Source: an uncultured Clostridia bacterium (GTDB lineage: Bacteria > Bacillota > Clostridia > TANB77 > CAG-508). Taken from it: a stretch of DNA of 36,516 nucleotides. The translations under genes were made by a program, and so were the position numbers. The stretch spans positions 1 to 36,516 of the forward strand of contig CALXUC010000015.1 of the NCBI GenBank assembly GCA_944391575.1, read 5' to 3'. Positions 8,057 through 17,282 of the stretch are shown here, in pieces. Numbering within the stretch: the first letter of the stretch is position 1; each line of letters opens with the position of its first letter. Under the pieces are notes generated by a model. The model saw only the letters and a list, made by a program, of their open reading frames with translations, did no database searches and had not been told where the DNA came from.

Positions 8057-10895
8057 GTTTAACTTTGACAGTAGATGTATTTAAATTATTAATTCTATTT
8101 CTGTTTCTAATTATGGTTGTGTTTAACTTTGACAGTAGATGTATTTAAATGCAATATCCAGTATGTTAAGGAGATTAAAAAAAGAAGTTTAACTTTGACA
8201 GTAGATGTATTTAAATGCATTACTATTATCCCATTCTCCTGTTTCTAAATTAGTTTAACTTTGACAGTAGATGTATTTAAATAAAGCTAAATATCTTAAT
8301 CCGTCTTTAGTCATACCTGGTTTAACTTTGACAGTAGATGTATTTAAATATGTCGAAAATGGCATAAAGAAGCAAATTCAAAGAAGTTTAACTTTGACAG
8401 TAGATGTATTTAAATACACTAAAGGTAAGTCCTAATTCACCCGGCAAACTAGTTTAACTTTGACAGTAGATGTATTTAAATATAACATCTTCGATTTTAC
8501 AGTCTAAAGTTTTACAAAGTTTAACTTTGACAGTAGATGTATTTAAATACAAATTTCAGATTTTAATGAAATAACAAAACAATGTGTTTAACTTTGACAG
8601 TAGATGTATTTAAATGATTACATGGATTGTAATTGCAATAATAGCATTGAGTTTAACTTTGACAGTAGATGTATTTAAATATATTATAAAGGTAGTACCA
8701 GAACCTATACAGATAGTTTAACTTTGACAGTAGATGTATTTAAATTCCATATTTTTATACATTTCGTTCCAAGTTTCTTGGTTTAACTTTGACAGTAGAT
8801 GTATTTAAATACCGTAGAACCGAAATCAACACCAGTAATATTAAGTTTAACTTTGACAGTAGATGTATTTAAATAGGGTTTTAATGGTGTTTGACCTTTT
8901 TTGACCTTAGTTTAACTTTGACAGTAGATGTATTTAAATAAAAACTCAAAAGTAGTACCTTTAGAAGCATAAAAAATGTTTAACTTTGACAGTAGATGTA
9001 TTTAAATTTTAAAAAACGCCTCCCATTCTTTTCTTAAAAGAGTTTAACTTTGACAGTAGATGTATTTAAATTACTCATCTAGTTGTTCTATAATATCAGC
9101 AGTTTCTGTTTAACTTTGACAGTAGATGTATTTAAATATAATTTTTTATATATTTTTTTTACTTTCTCGCCTGTTTAACTTTGACAGTAGATGTATTTAA
9201 ATTTCACTTATTGGCATTTCATTACAAATTTTTACTATGTTTAACTTTGACAGTAGATGTATTTAAATTTGTTTATCCTCCTCATTCTCTATAATCTAAA
9301 CTTGTTTAACTTTGACAGTAGATGTATTTAAATAAATAGGAAAAATAGACGAACTATACTTCGGTACTGTTTAACTTTGACAGTAGATGTATTTAAATCC
9401 ACTAACAGCATTATCTTCCCAAAACTCAAAAGGTTTAACTTTGACAGTAGATGTATTTAAATGATTATGAAGTAATAAAGAAAAAACTTAAAGAAGCTGT
9501 TTAACTTTGACAGTAGATGTATTTAAATAGCACACCGCTTAACATTTCTGCTGTAATTACTTCAGTTTAACTTTGACAGTAGATGTATTTAAATTGTTGC
9601 CGTTTGGAATGAGAAGTTCCTTTTTATAGAGTTTAACTTTGACAGTAGATGTATTTAAATTATTTTTTAGCTACGAAGAAATAGCGTAGAAGCATGTTTA
9701 ACTTTGACAGTAGATGTATTTAAATTCTTCGATTTTTACTTTTAACAAATCATCACTCAGTTTAACTTTGACAGTAGATGTATTTAAATTATATTCACAG
9801 TGGTTTGATATTTCTAAAGCTAATGTTTAACTTTGACAGTAGATGTATTTAAATACACATAACATACCACACCCAATATCTACTCCTACAGTTTAACTTT
9901 GACAGTAGATGTATTTAAATTCTGCACCAATTTTATAAGTTTTTAAATAGTTTTGGTTTAACTTTGACAGTAGATGTATTTAAATGCTTTTGCGATTTGA
10001 TATAAACAGTCAAATGCTCTGTTTAACTTTGACAGTAGATGTATTTAAATATTGGTATCAATACGTTGTTTGTTTCTTCTGTAACATGTTTAACTTTGAC
10101 AGTAGATGTATTTAAATAAAAATCCATTTGCAACAAAGGGCGCAATAGTAAAACCGTTTAACTTTGACAGTAGATGTATTTAAATTTAAAAGATAGATGA
10201 ACCTCAACCACTTCACTACTTGTTTAACTTTGACAGTAGATGTATTTAAATTCTAACATATTTTTCACCCCCTTGAATAGTTTTAGTTTAACTTTGACAG
10301 TAGATGTATTTAAATTTTGGAGACTTATCCTTTGAGCTTCTGTATGAGTAACGTTTAACTTTGACAGTAGATGTATTTAAATTCTCTTTTTGTTTGCCTA
10401 TATTCTATTACTTCTATAGTTTAACTTTGACAGTAGATGTATTTAAATGATGTTTACACAAGGATTTTACGCTTGTGCAAGCATGTTTAACTTTGACAGT
10501 AGATGTATTTAAATAATAAATGTACAAAAGCATCAGAACTTTGTCCAACAGTTTAACTTTGACAGTAGATGTATTTAAATGACATAATAAAAAGACTAAT
10601 CTAGTTGACAAAGGCGTTTAACTTTGACAGTAGATGTATTTAAATACTATCGTAATCGGCAAATCTACTATCCCACTCAGTTTAACTTTGACAGTAGATG
10701 TATTTAAATGTTGGAAAAGAAGGAAGTTGAAACCAACCAAAAAGTTTAACTTTGACAGTAGATGTATTTAAATAAATACTTTATTACCGCACTTAATAGT
10801 GCAATTTTCGTTTAACTTTGACAGTAGATGTATTTAAATAATTTAAGAAAAATAAACTTCAAGAAAAAAAAGCGAGTTTAACTTTGACAGTAGAT
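8057..10895 (+). CRISPR. CRISPR array 1, 44 repeats, type I-B
   Basis: I count 44 repeats and 43 spacers. The repeat is 30 bp, begins GTTTAACTTTGACAG and ends GATGTATTTAAAT. Spacers are 34-38 bp. The first repeat is at 8057-8086; the last (10876-10895) keeps only its first 20 bases, the usual decay at the leader-distal end. The repeat 3' end ATTTAAAT would be the 8-nt crRNA 5' handle left by Cas6. Repeats are almost invariant along the array. Spacers look unrelated to one another; their targets cannot be identified by reading. Confidence 0.99.
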
Positions 10896-10934
10896 AATTC
10901 TAATTATTTTAATATAAAAAATTTTATAAATATA

Positions 10935-10963
10935 TTGACACATAATCAAATAAATATTATAAT
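10935..10963 (+). promoter_or_regulatory. Strong promoter reading into the BECR-nuclease gene
   Basis: Perfect TTGACA (10935-10940), a 17-bp spacer and perfect TATAAT (10958-10963). Predicted transcription starts near 10970, giving a leader of about 135 nt that contains the repeat-like elements at 10971-11071 before the nuclease start codon at 11104. Confidence 0.75.
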
Positions 10964-10970
10964 ATATGTA

Positions 10971-11071
10971 ATTTAACTACAATATATAATATTAGATATA
11001 TTTAAACAATAAATATTATAATATTTGTGTTTAATTTAACAGTTTAACTTTAACATAAGATGTATTTAGCA
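10971..11071 (+). repeat. Degenerate repeat / pseudo-spacer / degenerate repeat (CreA-like)
   Basis: The right element (11042-11071) matches the array 1 repeat at 24 of 30 positions, including the first ten. The left element (10971-11007) starts TTTAACT-like and ends TAGATATATTTAAAC, matching the last 15 repeat bases at 13 positions, with about 7 extra bases inside. Its last eight bases, ATTTAAAC, would be a normal handle. Between them is a 34-nt pseudo-spacer (11008-11041), exactly a normal spacer length. Pseudo-spacer bases 1-17 (AATAAATATTATAATAT) are identical to 10949-10965, covering the -10 of the upstream promoter; over all 34 positions about 26 match. This is the layout of a crRNA-like antitoxin RNA that guides Cascade to a toxin promoter. 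A tandem promoter duplication beside eroded array repeats is the alternative. Confidence 0.55.
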
Positions 11072-11103
11072 TATTTATAAAGCCAAATAGGAAGGAGGAA
11101 AAA

Positions 11104-11493
11104 ATGATATTAATAGGAAAATTAAAAAAAGAAAAATTAGGAATTTATAAAAATAAAATAATAACGGATGAAGTCGTATTAACTAATGAAAGACTCAATA
11201 ATCACATATTAAATAAGCATCGAAAAGATTATGAAGTTTTAAAACCGTATTTAAAAGATATTATAGAAGAGCCCGATATTATATTAAATGATAACAAAAA
11301 TGAAAATACGATAATATTATTAAAAAAACTCGAGGCTTTGGGAAAAGAGGGAAGAGTAGTAATAAAGCTTGCTGTGTTAGAAGATAAAAAACATCCTAAA
11401 AATTCAATTATAACTTTAATGAAGTTGAATAACAGAACTTGGAAACAGACAATAAAAAACAGAGGAGAGATAATTTTTTTGAGAAATAACTAG
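11104..11493 (+). CDS. Small BECR-fold (PBECR-like) nuclease, candidate toxin
   Basis: 129 residues with GGAAGGAGG before the ATG. The pattern VVLTNERLNNHILNKHRKDY, then LKDIIEEPDIILND, then RVVIKLAVLEDKKHPKN and SIITLMKLNNRTW resembles the phage-Barnase-EndoU-ColicinE5-RelE-like (PBECR) domains: conserved His pair in helix 1, a Pro-Asp strand turn and a C-terminal NSIIT-type strand. Such domains are RNases found alone or in polyvalent phage proteins and toxins. No antitoxin protein gene is adjacent. The gene directly follows the crRNA-like element at 10971-11071, which suggests control by Cascade. Assignment to the BECR fold is by pattern only; activity is inferred. Confidence 0.55.
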   Translation: MILIGKLKKEKLGIYKNKIITDEVVLTNERLNNHILNKHRKDYEVLKPYLKDIIEEPDIILNDNKNENTIILLKKLEALGKEGRVVIKLAVLEDKKHPKNSIITLMKLNNRTWKQTIKNRGEIIFLRNN

Positions 11494-11519
11494 ACAAAAT
11501 AGAATAAAAGTGATATAAT
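11491..11519 (+). promoter_or_regulatory. Promoter of a structured RNA
   Basis: TAGACA (11491-11496, overlapping the stop codon of the preceding gene), a 17-bp spacer and TATAAT (11514-11519). Confidence 0.65.
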
Positions 11520-11525
11520 TGGAGT

Positions 11526-11668
11526 ACAATATAAATAGTTATTTGAAGTGGACAATAGTGCCATCCACGCACCTTTATAGGTCATAAGAGATGTAGGAAG
11601 TGGTACGCCTACCAAATAACTAGCACAAAAAAAGATTGTACTTCAACAGAAGTGCAATCTTTTTTTCG
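11526..11668 (+). ncRNA. Multibranched structured RNA ending in a terminator
   Basis: A perfect 10-bp closing helix (TAGTTATTTG at 11536-11545 with CAAATAACTA at 11613-11622) encloses at least two hairpins: GTGGA/TCCAC (11548-11552 with 11564-11568) and GTAGG/CCTAC (11593-11597 with 11608-11612), with a weaker stem around 11573-11588. A strong terminator follows directly: GATTG.ACTTC-AACA-GAAGTGCAATC (11634-11659 with one mismatch) flanked by A7 and T7. An own promoter, a closed junction and a terminator suggest either an orphan riboswitch/attenuator for the gene at 11753 or a free small RNA. I do not recognise a known riboswitch class. Confidence 0.6.
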
Positions 11669-11752
11669 GATTATTCTAAGCAAAAACAAACATATTTAAA
11701 TATTATAGTTAAACACACAATTATTATGATAAAAAATGAGGTGAAGATATAT

Positions 11753-12130
11753 ATGAAAGAAGAATATAAAATTATATTAAATATGGAAGATGAAACATTT
11801 AATATTATAAGAAAAGCATTAATAGAGGACGGTTATGAAATAATAACCAAAGAAGAAAAAGTAACATTTATAAAAAAGTCTAAAAACAACTTAACAGATA
11901 AACAAATAAAAAGAATTGTAGGAATGTTTATAATGCGAAATGTAGAAGGAATATTATTTATAGACATTACATCAGCAGTACAATATTTAATTAAAATTCC
12001 AGAAGATGAAATAAAAAACGATGGAAAATTTAGCTGGATGATTAGACAAGCTTTCACAAAAGCAATAGTAGAGAAAAATAATTTAGAAATGGAGCAATTT
12101 AATAATAAAGAGAATATAAGTGAGGAATAG
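11753..12130 (+). CDS. Hypothetical small acidic protein
   Basis: 125 residues from ATG 11753 (GAGGTGAAG upstream; the frame is open further upstream but runs through the terminator at 11634-11668). The protein is mixed alpha/beta with a lysine/glutamate-rich N-terminal half, then KQIKRIVGMFIMRNVEGILFI, read as a helix plus strand, and an acidic Asn-rich tail. There are no membrane segments, cysteines or nucleotide-binding motifs. I recognise no family. It lies downstream of the structured RNA at 11526-11668 and would be its target if that RNA is a leader. It is 58 bp upstream of the Nudix gene. Confidence 0.7.
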   Translation: MKEEYKIILNMEDETFNIIRKALIEDGYEIITKEEKVTFIKKSKNNLTDKQIKRIVGMFIMRNVEGILFIDITSAVQYLIKIPEDEIKNDGKFSWMIRQAFTKAIVEKNNLEMEQFNNKENISEE

Positions 12131-12188
12131 TTTTAAAATTATTTATGTATTAAATATATTTTAAAATAAAATTAGAAAGGGTTATAAA

Positions 12189-12761
12189 ATGGAAATGAAT
12201 TTAAAAAAAGAAATAGAAAATTATGTTCCTTATAACGAACAAGAAAGATGTGATAAGGAATTAATGATAGAATATATTAACACTTTTAATGATGTACTAA
12301 CAAGAGAAAATAAAATGTGCCATTTTACAGCATCAAATTGGATCGTAAATAAAGAAAAAACTAAAATATTAATGGTATACCATAATATATATAAATCTTG
12401 GGCATGGACTGGTGGACATGCAGACGGGGAGAGTAATTTACTAAATGTAGCCATAAAAGAAGCGGAAGAAGAAACGGGATTAAAAAATTTAAAAGTTCTA
12501 AGTGAAGGGATATTTTCGCTTCAAATACTTACTGTAGATAGCCATATAAAAAGAGGAAAATTCATATCTTCACATTTACATTTAGACTGCTGTTTTTTAT
12601 TAGAAGCAGACGAAAACGAAATGTTAAAAATAAAAGAAGATGAAAATAGCGGAGTAAAATGGATAGATATTGATAAGGCTGTTGAAATGTCTAATGAAGA
12701 AAATATGAAACCAATATATAAAAAGCTAAATGAAAAATTAAAAAATGTTAAAGTTCAGTAA
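12189..12761 (+). CDS. Nudix hydrolase
   Basis: 190 residues. The Nudix box begins GGHADGES near residue 77 and ends AIKEAEEETGL; the REUXEE core appears as KEAEEE, so Lys replaces the usual Arg while the metal-binding glutamates are intact. Upstream, MCHFTASNWIVN and KTKILMVYH form the first strands of the fold. Nudix enzymes hydrolyse nucleoside diphosphates linked to another group X, for example ADP-ribose, NADH or oxidised dNTPs; the substrate cannot be deduced. AAAGGG precedes the ATG. It sits between the RNA-associated hypothetical gene and hairpin element E2, ahead of the cas genes, and has no known role in type I-B CRISPR. Confidence 0.85.
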   Translation: MEMNLKKEIENYVPYNEQERCDKELMIEYINTFNDVLTRENKMCHFTASNWIVNKEKTKILMVYHNIYKSWAWTGGHADGESNLLNVAIKEAEEETGLKNLKVLSEGIFSLQILTVDSHIKRGKFISSHLHLDCCFLLEADENEMLKIKEDENSGVKWIDIDKAVEMSNEENMKPIYKKLNEKLKNVKVQ

Positions 12762-12778
12762 AAATTATATAAAAAATT

Positions 12779-12850
12779 TATATAGCTATTTTTAGTCAAA
12801 ATATGCCTAGTACGCTACAATCTGGGTTTTGACTTGTAAATAGCTATATA
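12779..12850. repeat. Structured hairpin element, copy E2
   Basis: A 13-bp perfect outer inverted repeat (12779-12791 with 12838-12850) and an 8-bp perfect inner helix (AGTCAAAA at 12794-12801 with TTTTGACT at 12827-12834). The apical region carries GCCTAG and then ACAATCTGGG, matching copies E1 and E3. It lies between the Nudix gene and the cas operon promoter. T5 follows the right arm after AAG, so weak termination is possible. Confidence 0.7.
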
Positions 12851-12918
12851 TTAAGTTTTTCAAAACGTTATATGTTCTTTATTGAATTGTAAAAAAATAA
12901 AAAAATTCAAAAAAACTA

Positions 12919-12947
12919 TTTACAAACATATGTTTATATGATATAAT
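12919..12947 (+). promoter_or_regulatory. Promoter of the cas6-cas8-cas7-cas5 operon
   Basis: TTTACA (12919-12924), 17 bp, TATAAT (12942-12947). The spacer holds the palindrome ACATATGT. The cas6 start codon is 38 bp downstream, after AAAGGTGGTG. Confidence 0.75.
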
Positions 12948-12984
12948 ACCTGCAAGTTCATATAAGTAGAAAGGTGGTGAGAAA

Positions 12985-13665
12985 ATGGTATTTTACAATT
13001 TAAAAGTTATTGTACAATTAAAAGAAGACATAAATTATGAAAATACATATGAAATTATTTCAAATTATATTGCTAATGCTATGTTAAATGAAGAAGAATT
13101 AAAGAAAATGCATCATGAAAATTGCTACAAGTTGTATACATTTTGTAGTTTGTATCCTTTTGAAAAAGAAGGTGTATATAAAAAGAATAGCATGTATGCA
13201 TTTGATATACATTATATTAATATGGATTTTGGATTAAAATTAAAACAATTATTAAAACTCGTTAAATCTAAATATTTTAATTTAATTTCAACAAGCATTC
13301 AAGCAAATGAATATAGGAAAATAAACAAATTAATTTCTTTAACTCCAGCCATTTGTACAACAAATAAAAATGATTATAAAATAGATGGTGATTTAAATTT
13401 AATAAAAAACAGATTAATAGCAGGTGCTGAGAAAAAATATTTTGAAATTTATAATAATAAAATAAGCTGTGATTTTATTAAATCTATAAAACAAACTAAT
13501 TTAAAACCTATAAAATTGCCATATAAAAATATACATTTTTTAGGAAATAAATTTGAAATAGAAATAAAAGAAGATGAAATTTCGCAAAAATTAGCTTTTA
13601 TATTATTAGCAACAGGTATATTAGAAAAAAATAGTCAGGGATACGGTTTTTGCAAAGCAAGATAA
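12985..13665 (+). CDS. cas6: CRISPR pre-crRNA endoribonuclease Cas6
   Basis: 226 residues, typical for Cas6. It has two RAMP/ferredoxin-like halves and the C-terminal glycine-rich loop of the family, TGILEKNSQGYGFCKAR. It cuts within each repeat, leaving the 8-nt 5' handle, and in type I-B usually stays with the crRNA. His37-region residues (KKMHHENCY) are candidate catalytic histidines. It is the first gene of the Cascade operon. It is the only Cas6 in the window, yet the two arrays have different repeats that share the first eight and last ten bases, so one enzyme probably processes both, recognising the shared ends. Confidence 0.92.
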   Translation: MVFYNLKVIVQLKEDINYENTYEIISNYIANAMLNEEELKKMHHENCYKLYTFCSLYPFEKEGVYKKNSMYAFDIHYINMDFGLKLKQLLKLVKSKYFNLISTSIQANEYRKINKLISLTPAICTTNKNDYKIDGDLNLIKNRLIAGAEKKYFEIYNNKISCDFIKSIKQTNLKPIKLPYKNIHFLGNKFEIEIKEDEISQKLAFILLATGILEKNSQGYGFCKAR

Positions 13666-13693
13666 TAAATAAAAGTGGAAGGAGCGTGAAAAA

Positions 13694-15526
13694 GTGCAAA
13701 AAGATTTGTTAAATTCTTATGGTAAATATTTTAAAAATGATGAAGTTGTTTTAGATAGTTATTCATTAGTAGATGGCGTCTATGTTAAGATTGGACAAGA
13801 CGGAAAAATTATCGATAAATTAATACTAGATAAGAAGGATAGAGAATCTTTATCTAAAAATGATATATATGAATGGTTCAAGAAAAGAGATTTTTATAGT
13901 ACCGTTTTCGATATGAATAAATCTATCACAACAGACATAAAGGAAATAGATTACTATAAGACTGGTAAAAAAATGATGAGCAATAATTATTTAACATTAT
14001 TTTTCAAAAGTAATAATACAGACATATTAAACGAAGAAGAAAAGGCTGAAGTTTTGCCATTAGAAATATTTAAAAAAGTAATAGAAAAATATTATACATC
14101 ATTAGAAGAAATTGAAAAAACTAATATAGGAGAAATCGAGATACCTGAAATAAATATAGATAAATTTAATAAATGTAAAGACATATATTTATCTAACATA
14201 GAAAAGATATTAAAAGAACTAAAAAATGAAAACTTAAAAAAAGGTACGAGAATAAAACTGTATTTAGACGACACCATTGAAAATTATGTAAAAGCTTCAT
14301 TAAAATATTTTACATTAAAAATATTTAATAAAGAAACGTTTAACAAGTATTTTAATGGAGAATTATATGGAGCTAATAATTATAATTTTAGTATGAATAG
14401 TAAAAAACCTTATAATTGGCTAAAAACAACATCATATAAAATACCAAGTAGAGTAAAATTTGAAGAAATAAATACTATAAAAAATATGTACATATGGTTA
14501 TTAAAAAATGTAAATAACTTTAGAGAAGAAAGAATGCCTTTGGAATTTGACTTTAAAGGAGATTTTAGAAACAAAAAGAGCCAAGAGATGTTTTTGTTAA
14601 AAGTAGATAATGATAATGGTAATGCTTTAATAAGTAATTTTGAATACATTCCTAAATTTACTAACGATATGAAAGAAATAGTATTTAAAAATTATATAAA
14701 TTCACTATATTTAAAAGACTTTGAATGCCAAATATTAGAAATAAAAGAACTAGAAAAATTTATTAATAATAATTGGTTTTCAGGTGTAATGAGAAGCGAC
14801 TCAGTAAATTCATTAAAAATAGACGCTTGTTATAAAATTTTTGTTGAGAATTATAGTAAATATTTTATAGAATTTTTTGACAAAATAAATGACGAACCTA
14901 TTAAAAGAAATTTGGATAAAATGGGGCTAGATATAACTGAAAGGATTTTATATTATGAATTGAAAAAAGATACTTCAAAAGGTAAAAATGAGAAGGAAGA
15001 TAATATAGAGGATGATGAAACAAAAAAAGGAGTATTAAGAACTAGAAAATTCTATAGTACTACAAAGAGCTTAATTATATATTTAAGTTTAAAAGAATAT
15101 TTTTTGGGAAATGGAGGAGAAGATTTGGAAAATAAAATAGATATTTTAAAAAAATCAGCTAGAGAAATAATAAATACAGATAGACATATAAATAATGATG
15201 AAGAATTTTGTTTCTTATTAGGACAAATATCATATTATTTGCTTAACCATAGCAAAGCAAGTAAATTAAATCAAGATGTATTTGAACCTATTATAAATGC
15301 GAGCAAATTAGATGTTGTAAAAAAAGAATTGAATGTATTGTATAAAAAATACAAACATGAAATCGGATTAAATAATAAAAGATTTAATAGAGCCTTAAGT
15401 GAAATTATGGCTTACGAAACAGATAAAAGATTAAAAGAAAATGAAATTATTTTATTAATAGGATTTTTAGCAGATAATTTATTTTATGAGAAAAAAGGAG
15501 AGAGTGAAGATTATGAAAATGAATAA
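13694..15526 (+). CDS. cas8b: Type I-B Cascade large subunit Cas8b (TM1802/Csh1 type)
   Basis: 610 residues from a GTG start with GGAGCG just upstream. The N-terminal third has the TM1802-family pattern: YGKYFKNDEVVLDSYSLVDG, YEWFKKRDFYSTVFDMNK and SNNYLTLFF. The C-terminal third is helical and rich in charged residues, as expected for a fused small-subunit-like region. Cas8b recognises the PAM and anchors the crRNA 5' handle in the surveillance complex. It starts 28 bp after cas6, and its end overlaps the cas7 start by 14 bp, indicating translational coupling. The large subunit is poorly conserved, so the call rests on family pattern plus context. Confidence 0.9.
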   Translation: MQKDLLNSYGKYFKNDEVVLDSYSLVDGVYVKIGQDGKIIDKLILDKKDRESLSKNDIYEWFKKRDFYSTVFDMNKSITTDIKEIDYYKTGKKMMSNNYLTLFFKSNNTDILNEEEKAEVLPLEIFKKVIEKYYTSLEEIEKTNIGEIEIPEINIDKFNKCKDIYLSNIEKILKELKNENLKKGTRIKLYLDDTIENYVKASLKYFTLKIFNKETFNKYFNGELYGANNYNFSMNSKKPYNWLKTTSYKIPSRVKFEEINTIKNMYIWLLKNVNNFREERMPLEFDFKGDFRNKKSQEMFLLKVDNDNGNALISNFEYIPKFTNDMKEIVFKNYINSLYLKDFECQILEIKELEKFINNNWFSGVMRSDSVNSLKIDACYKIFVENYSKYFIEFFDKINDEPIKRNLDKMGLDITERILYYELKKDTSKGKNEKEDNIEDDETKKGVLRTRKFYSTTKSLIIYLSLKEYFLGNGGEDLENKIDILKKSAREIINTDRHINNDEEFCFLLGQISYYLLNHSKASKLNQDVFEPIINASKLDVVKKELNVLYKKYKHEIGLNNKRFNRALSEIMAYETDKRLKENEIILLIGFLADNLFYEKKGESEDYENE

Positions 15527-16430
15527 TAGAGTTTATGGTGTAGTAGGGATAAAAAGTATTATGAGTAACTGGAATGCAGATTTTTCAGGTAGATGTAAAA
15601 CAACAACAACAGGAGAAATATTTGGAAGTGATAAAGCGTTTAAATATCCAATAAAGAAAATGTGGCAAATGGATAAAGATAATAAAGTCTTATATGTAAA
15701 ATCATATAAGAAAAATAAAGATGAAATACAACCAAGAGATTTAGAAGAGAGATACGAAGAGATATTTGGTACTAAAATAGACAAAAACACTAAAAAAGAA
15801 GAAATTCTAAAAAATTTATTTTCTGCAATAGATGTAAAAAACTTTGGAGCTACTTTTGCTTCAACGGCATTTAATATAGGTATAACTGGTGCTGTTCAAG
15901 TGGGACAAGGATTAAATAAATATGATGACGCAAATATAGAGGTTCAAGATATATTATCTCCATTTAGAGATTCATCTGAAAAAGGAGAAGGAGCAAAAAA
16001 CAGTACTTTAGGTACAAAAATAGTAGCAGATGAAGTACATTATATGTATCCGTTTTCAGTAAATCCTCAAAATTATGATATATATGAAGAATTTTATGAA
16101 GAAGGATACACAAAAGAAGATTATGAAAAATTCAAAAAAGCTTGTTTAGTAGCAGCAACATCTTACAATACAAACAGCAAAATTGGATGTGAAAACGAAT
16201 TTGCTATATTTGTAGAATGCAAAGAAAATAGTAAATTATATTTAGCTAACTTAGACCAATATATAACATTTGAAAAGGGAGAAGAATTAGATAAAATAGA
16301 CATTACCAAACTAGTAGAAATATTAAGTAATAAAATGGAAGAAATAGACAATATAGAAATATATTATAACAAATACACTACAGAATTAATAGGATGTAAT
16401 GAAAATTGTACAGTAAAATCCTTATATTAA
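15513..16430 (+). CDS. cas7: Cascade backbone subunit Cas7 (Csh2 type)
   Basis: 305 residues from ATG 15513 (AAGGAGAGAGTGAAG upstream). The N-terminus NRVYGVVGIKSIMSNWNADF followed by GEIFGSDKAFKYPIKKMW is the Csh2/Cas7 RAMP signature. The centre has FGATFASTAFNIGITGAVQV, then NSTLGTKIVADEVHYMYPF. Several copies polymerise along the crRNA spacer and kink it at six-base intervals, as established for type I Cas7. It sits between cas8b and cas5, the canonical order. Confidence 0.95.
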   Translation: MKMNNRVYGVVGIKSIMSNWNADFSGRCKTTTTGEIFGSDKAFKYPIKKMWQMDKDNKVLYVKSYKKNKDEIQPRDLEERYEEIFGTKIDKNTKKEEILKNLFSAIDVKNFGATFASTAFNIGITGAVQVGQGLNKYDDANIEVQDILSPFRDSSEKGEGAKNSTLGTKIVADEVHYMYPFSVNPQNYDIYEEFYEEGYTKEDYEKFKKACLVAATSYNTNSKIGCENEFAIFVECKENSKLYLANLDQYITFEKGEELDKIDITKLVEILSNKMEEIDNIEIYYNKYTTELIGCNENCTVKSLY

Positions 16431-16460
16431 TAATAAAAATATGCAGAAAGGGGATAAATT

Positions 16461-17234
16461 GTGGATAAAGAAGTAGTAAAATTTAGATTAAGTGGAACAA
16501 CTGCATGTATAAGAAAACCCGAAAGCAATTCGATATATTTTACATATAATAATCCTCATAAAATGACTATACTAGGAATACTTGGAGCTATTATAGGAGA
16601 AAATGGATATAATTATAATTCATTTAATCAAATAGATGAATTACCAGACTGCTATATAAACTTAAAACATTTAAAAATAGCTGTAGAGCCATTAGGAAAA
16701 TATGGTAATTTTAGCAAAAAGAAACAAACTTTTAATAATAGTGTTGGATATGCTTCTGAAGAAACTGGTAGAAATTTAGTTGTCACAGAACAATGGTTAG
16801 AAAATCCAAAATGGAATATATACATATTATCTGATAATTCAGAAAAATATGAAAAGATAAAAGACTATTTAGTAAATTCAAAATGCGAGTATATTCCATA
16901 TATAGGAAAAAACGACCACTTTGCAACTATAGATGAAGTAGAAGTTTTATCTGGAAGTAGTTATATAGAAAAAACTGGGAAAATCGATTCTTTAATTTTT
17001 AAAGATAGCGTTAAAATTGCTGATATTAAGGAAGATAGTTTTGAAGATATAATATTTAAATATAACGATTCTGAATATGAAGAATTTTTATATAACGAGG
17101 TATTACCTACAGAATTAGATAAAACTATAGGATATATTAATTATAAGCCATTTATTTATACTAATAAAAAACTAACATTAATAGAAAATAGAGAAATATA
17201 TAGTGTGGATAATAAAAATATATTTTTCTATTAA
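16461..17234 (+). CDS. cas5: Cascade subunit Cas5 (type I-B, Cas5h)
   Basis: 257 residues from a GTG start with AAAGGGG upstream. The N-terminus has the Cas5h pattern: VVKFRLSGTTACIRKP, NSIYFTYNNPHKMTILGILG, then AAIIGENGYNY-like sequence. Cas5 caps the 5' handle end of the crRNA and contacts Cas8b. The middle holds FSKKKQTFNNSVGYA, and the C-terminal part is strand-rich. It is the last gene of the first cas operon. A 228-bp gap containing hairpin element E3 separates it from cas3. Confidence 0.93.
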   Translation: MDKEVVKFRLSGTTACIRKPESNSIYFTYNNPHKMTILGILGAIIGENGYNYNSFNQIDELPDCYINLKHLKIAVEPLGKYGNFSKKKQTFNNSVGYASEETGRNLVVTEQWLENPKWNIYILSDNSEKYEKIKDYLVNSKCEYIPYIGKNDHFATIDEVEVLSGSSYIEKTGKIDSLIFKDSVKIADIKEDSFEDIIFKYNDSEYEEFLYNEVLPTELDKTIGYINYKPFIYTNKKLTLIENREIYSVDNKNIFFY

Positions 17235-17282
17235 TGAGAATAATTTTATAAAATAGGTAATTATTCATGCCCTAATTTTTAA

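Noticed and set aside
8057-10895. Short open frames inside CRISPR array 1, such as 10414-10611 on the minus strand
   Set aside because: They translate the repeat unit periodically, with no ribosome binding site and no domain. They are by-products of the array.
11008-11030. A second promoter centred on TATAAT at 11017-11022
   Set aside because: No acceptable -35 lies 16-19 bp upstream, while 10935-10963 is a perfect promoter. It remains possible as a weak site and is noted as the alternative to the pseudo-spacer reading.
11526-11625. T-box, SAM, purine or other known riboswitch
   Set aside because: None of the conserved cores of these classes is present, so only a structured-RNA call is made.
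15486-15512. Upstream extension of cas7
   Set aside because: The extension lies inside the end of cas8b and overlaps the AAGGAG site that serves ATG 15513; the Cas7 family start matches ATG 15513.
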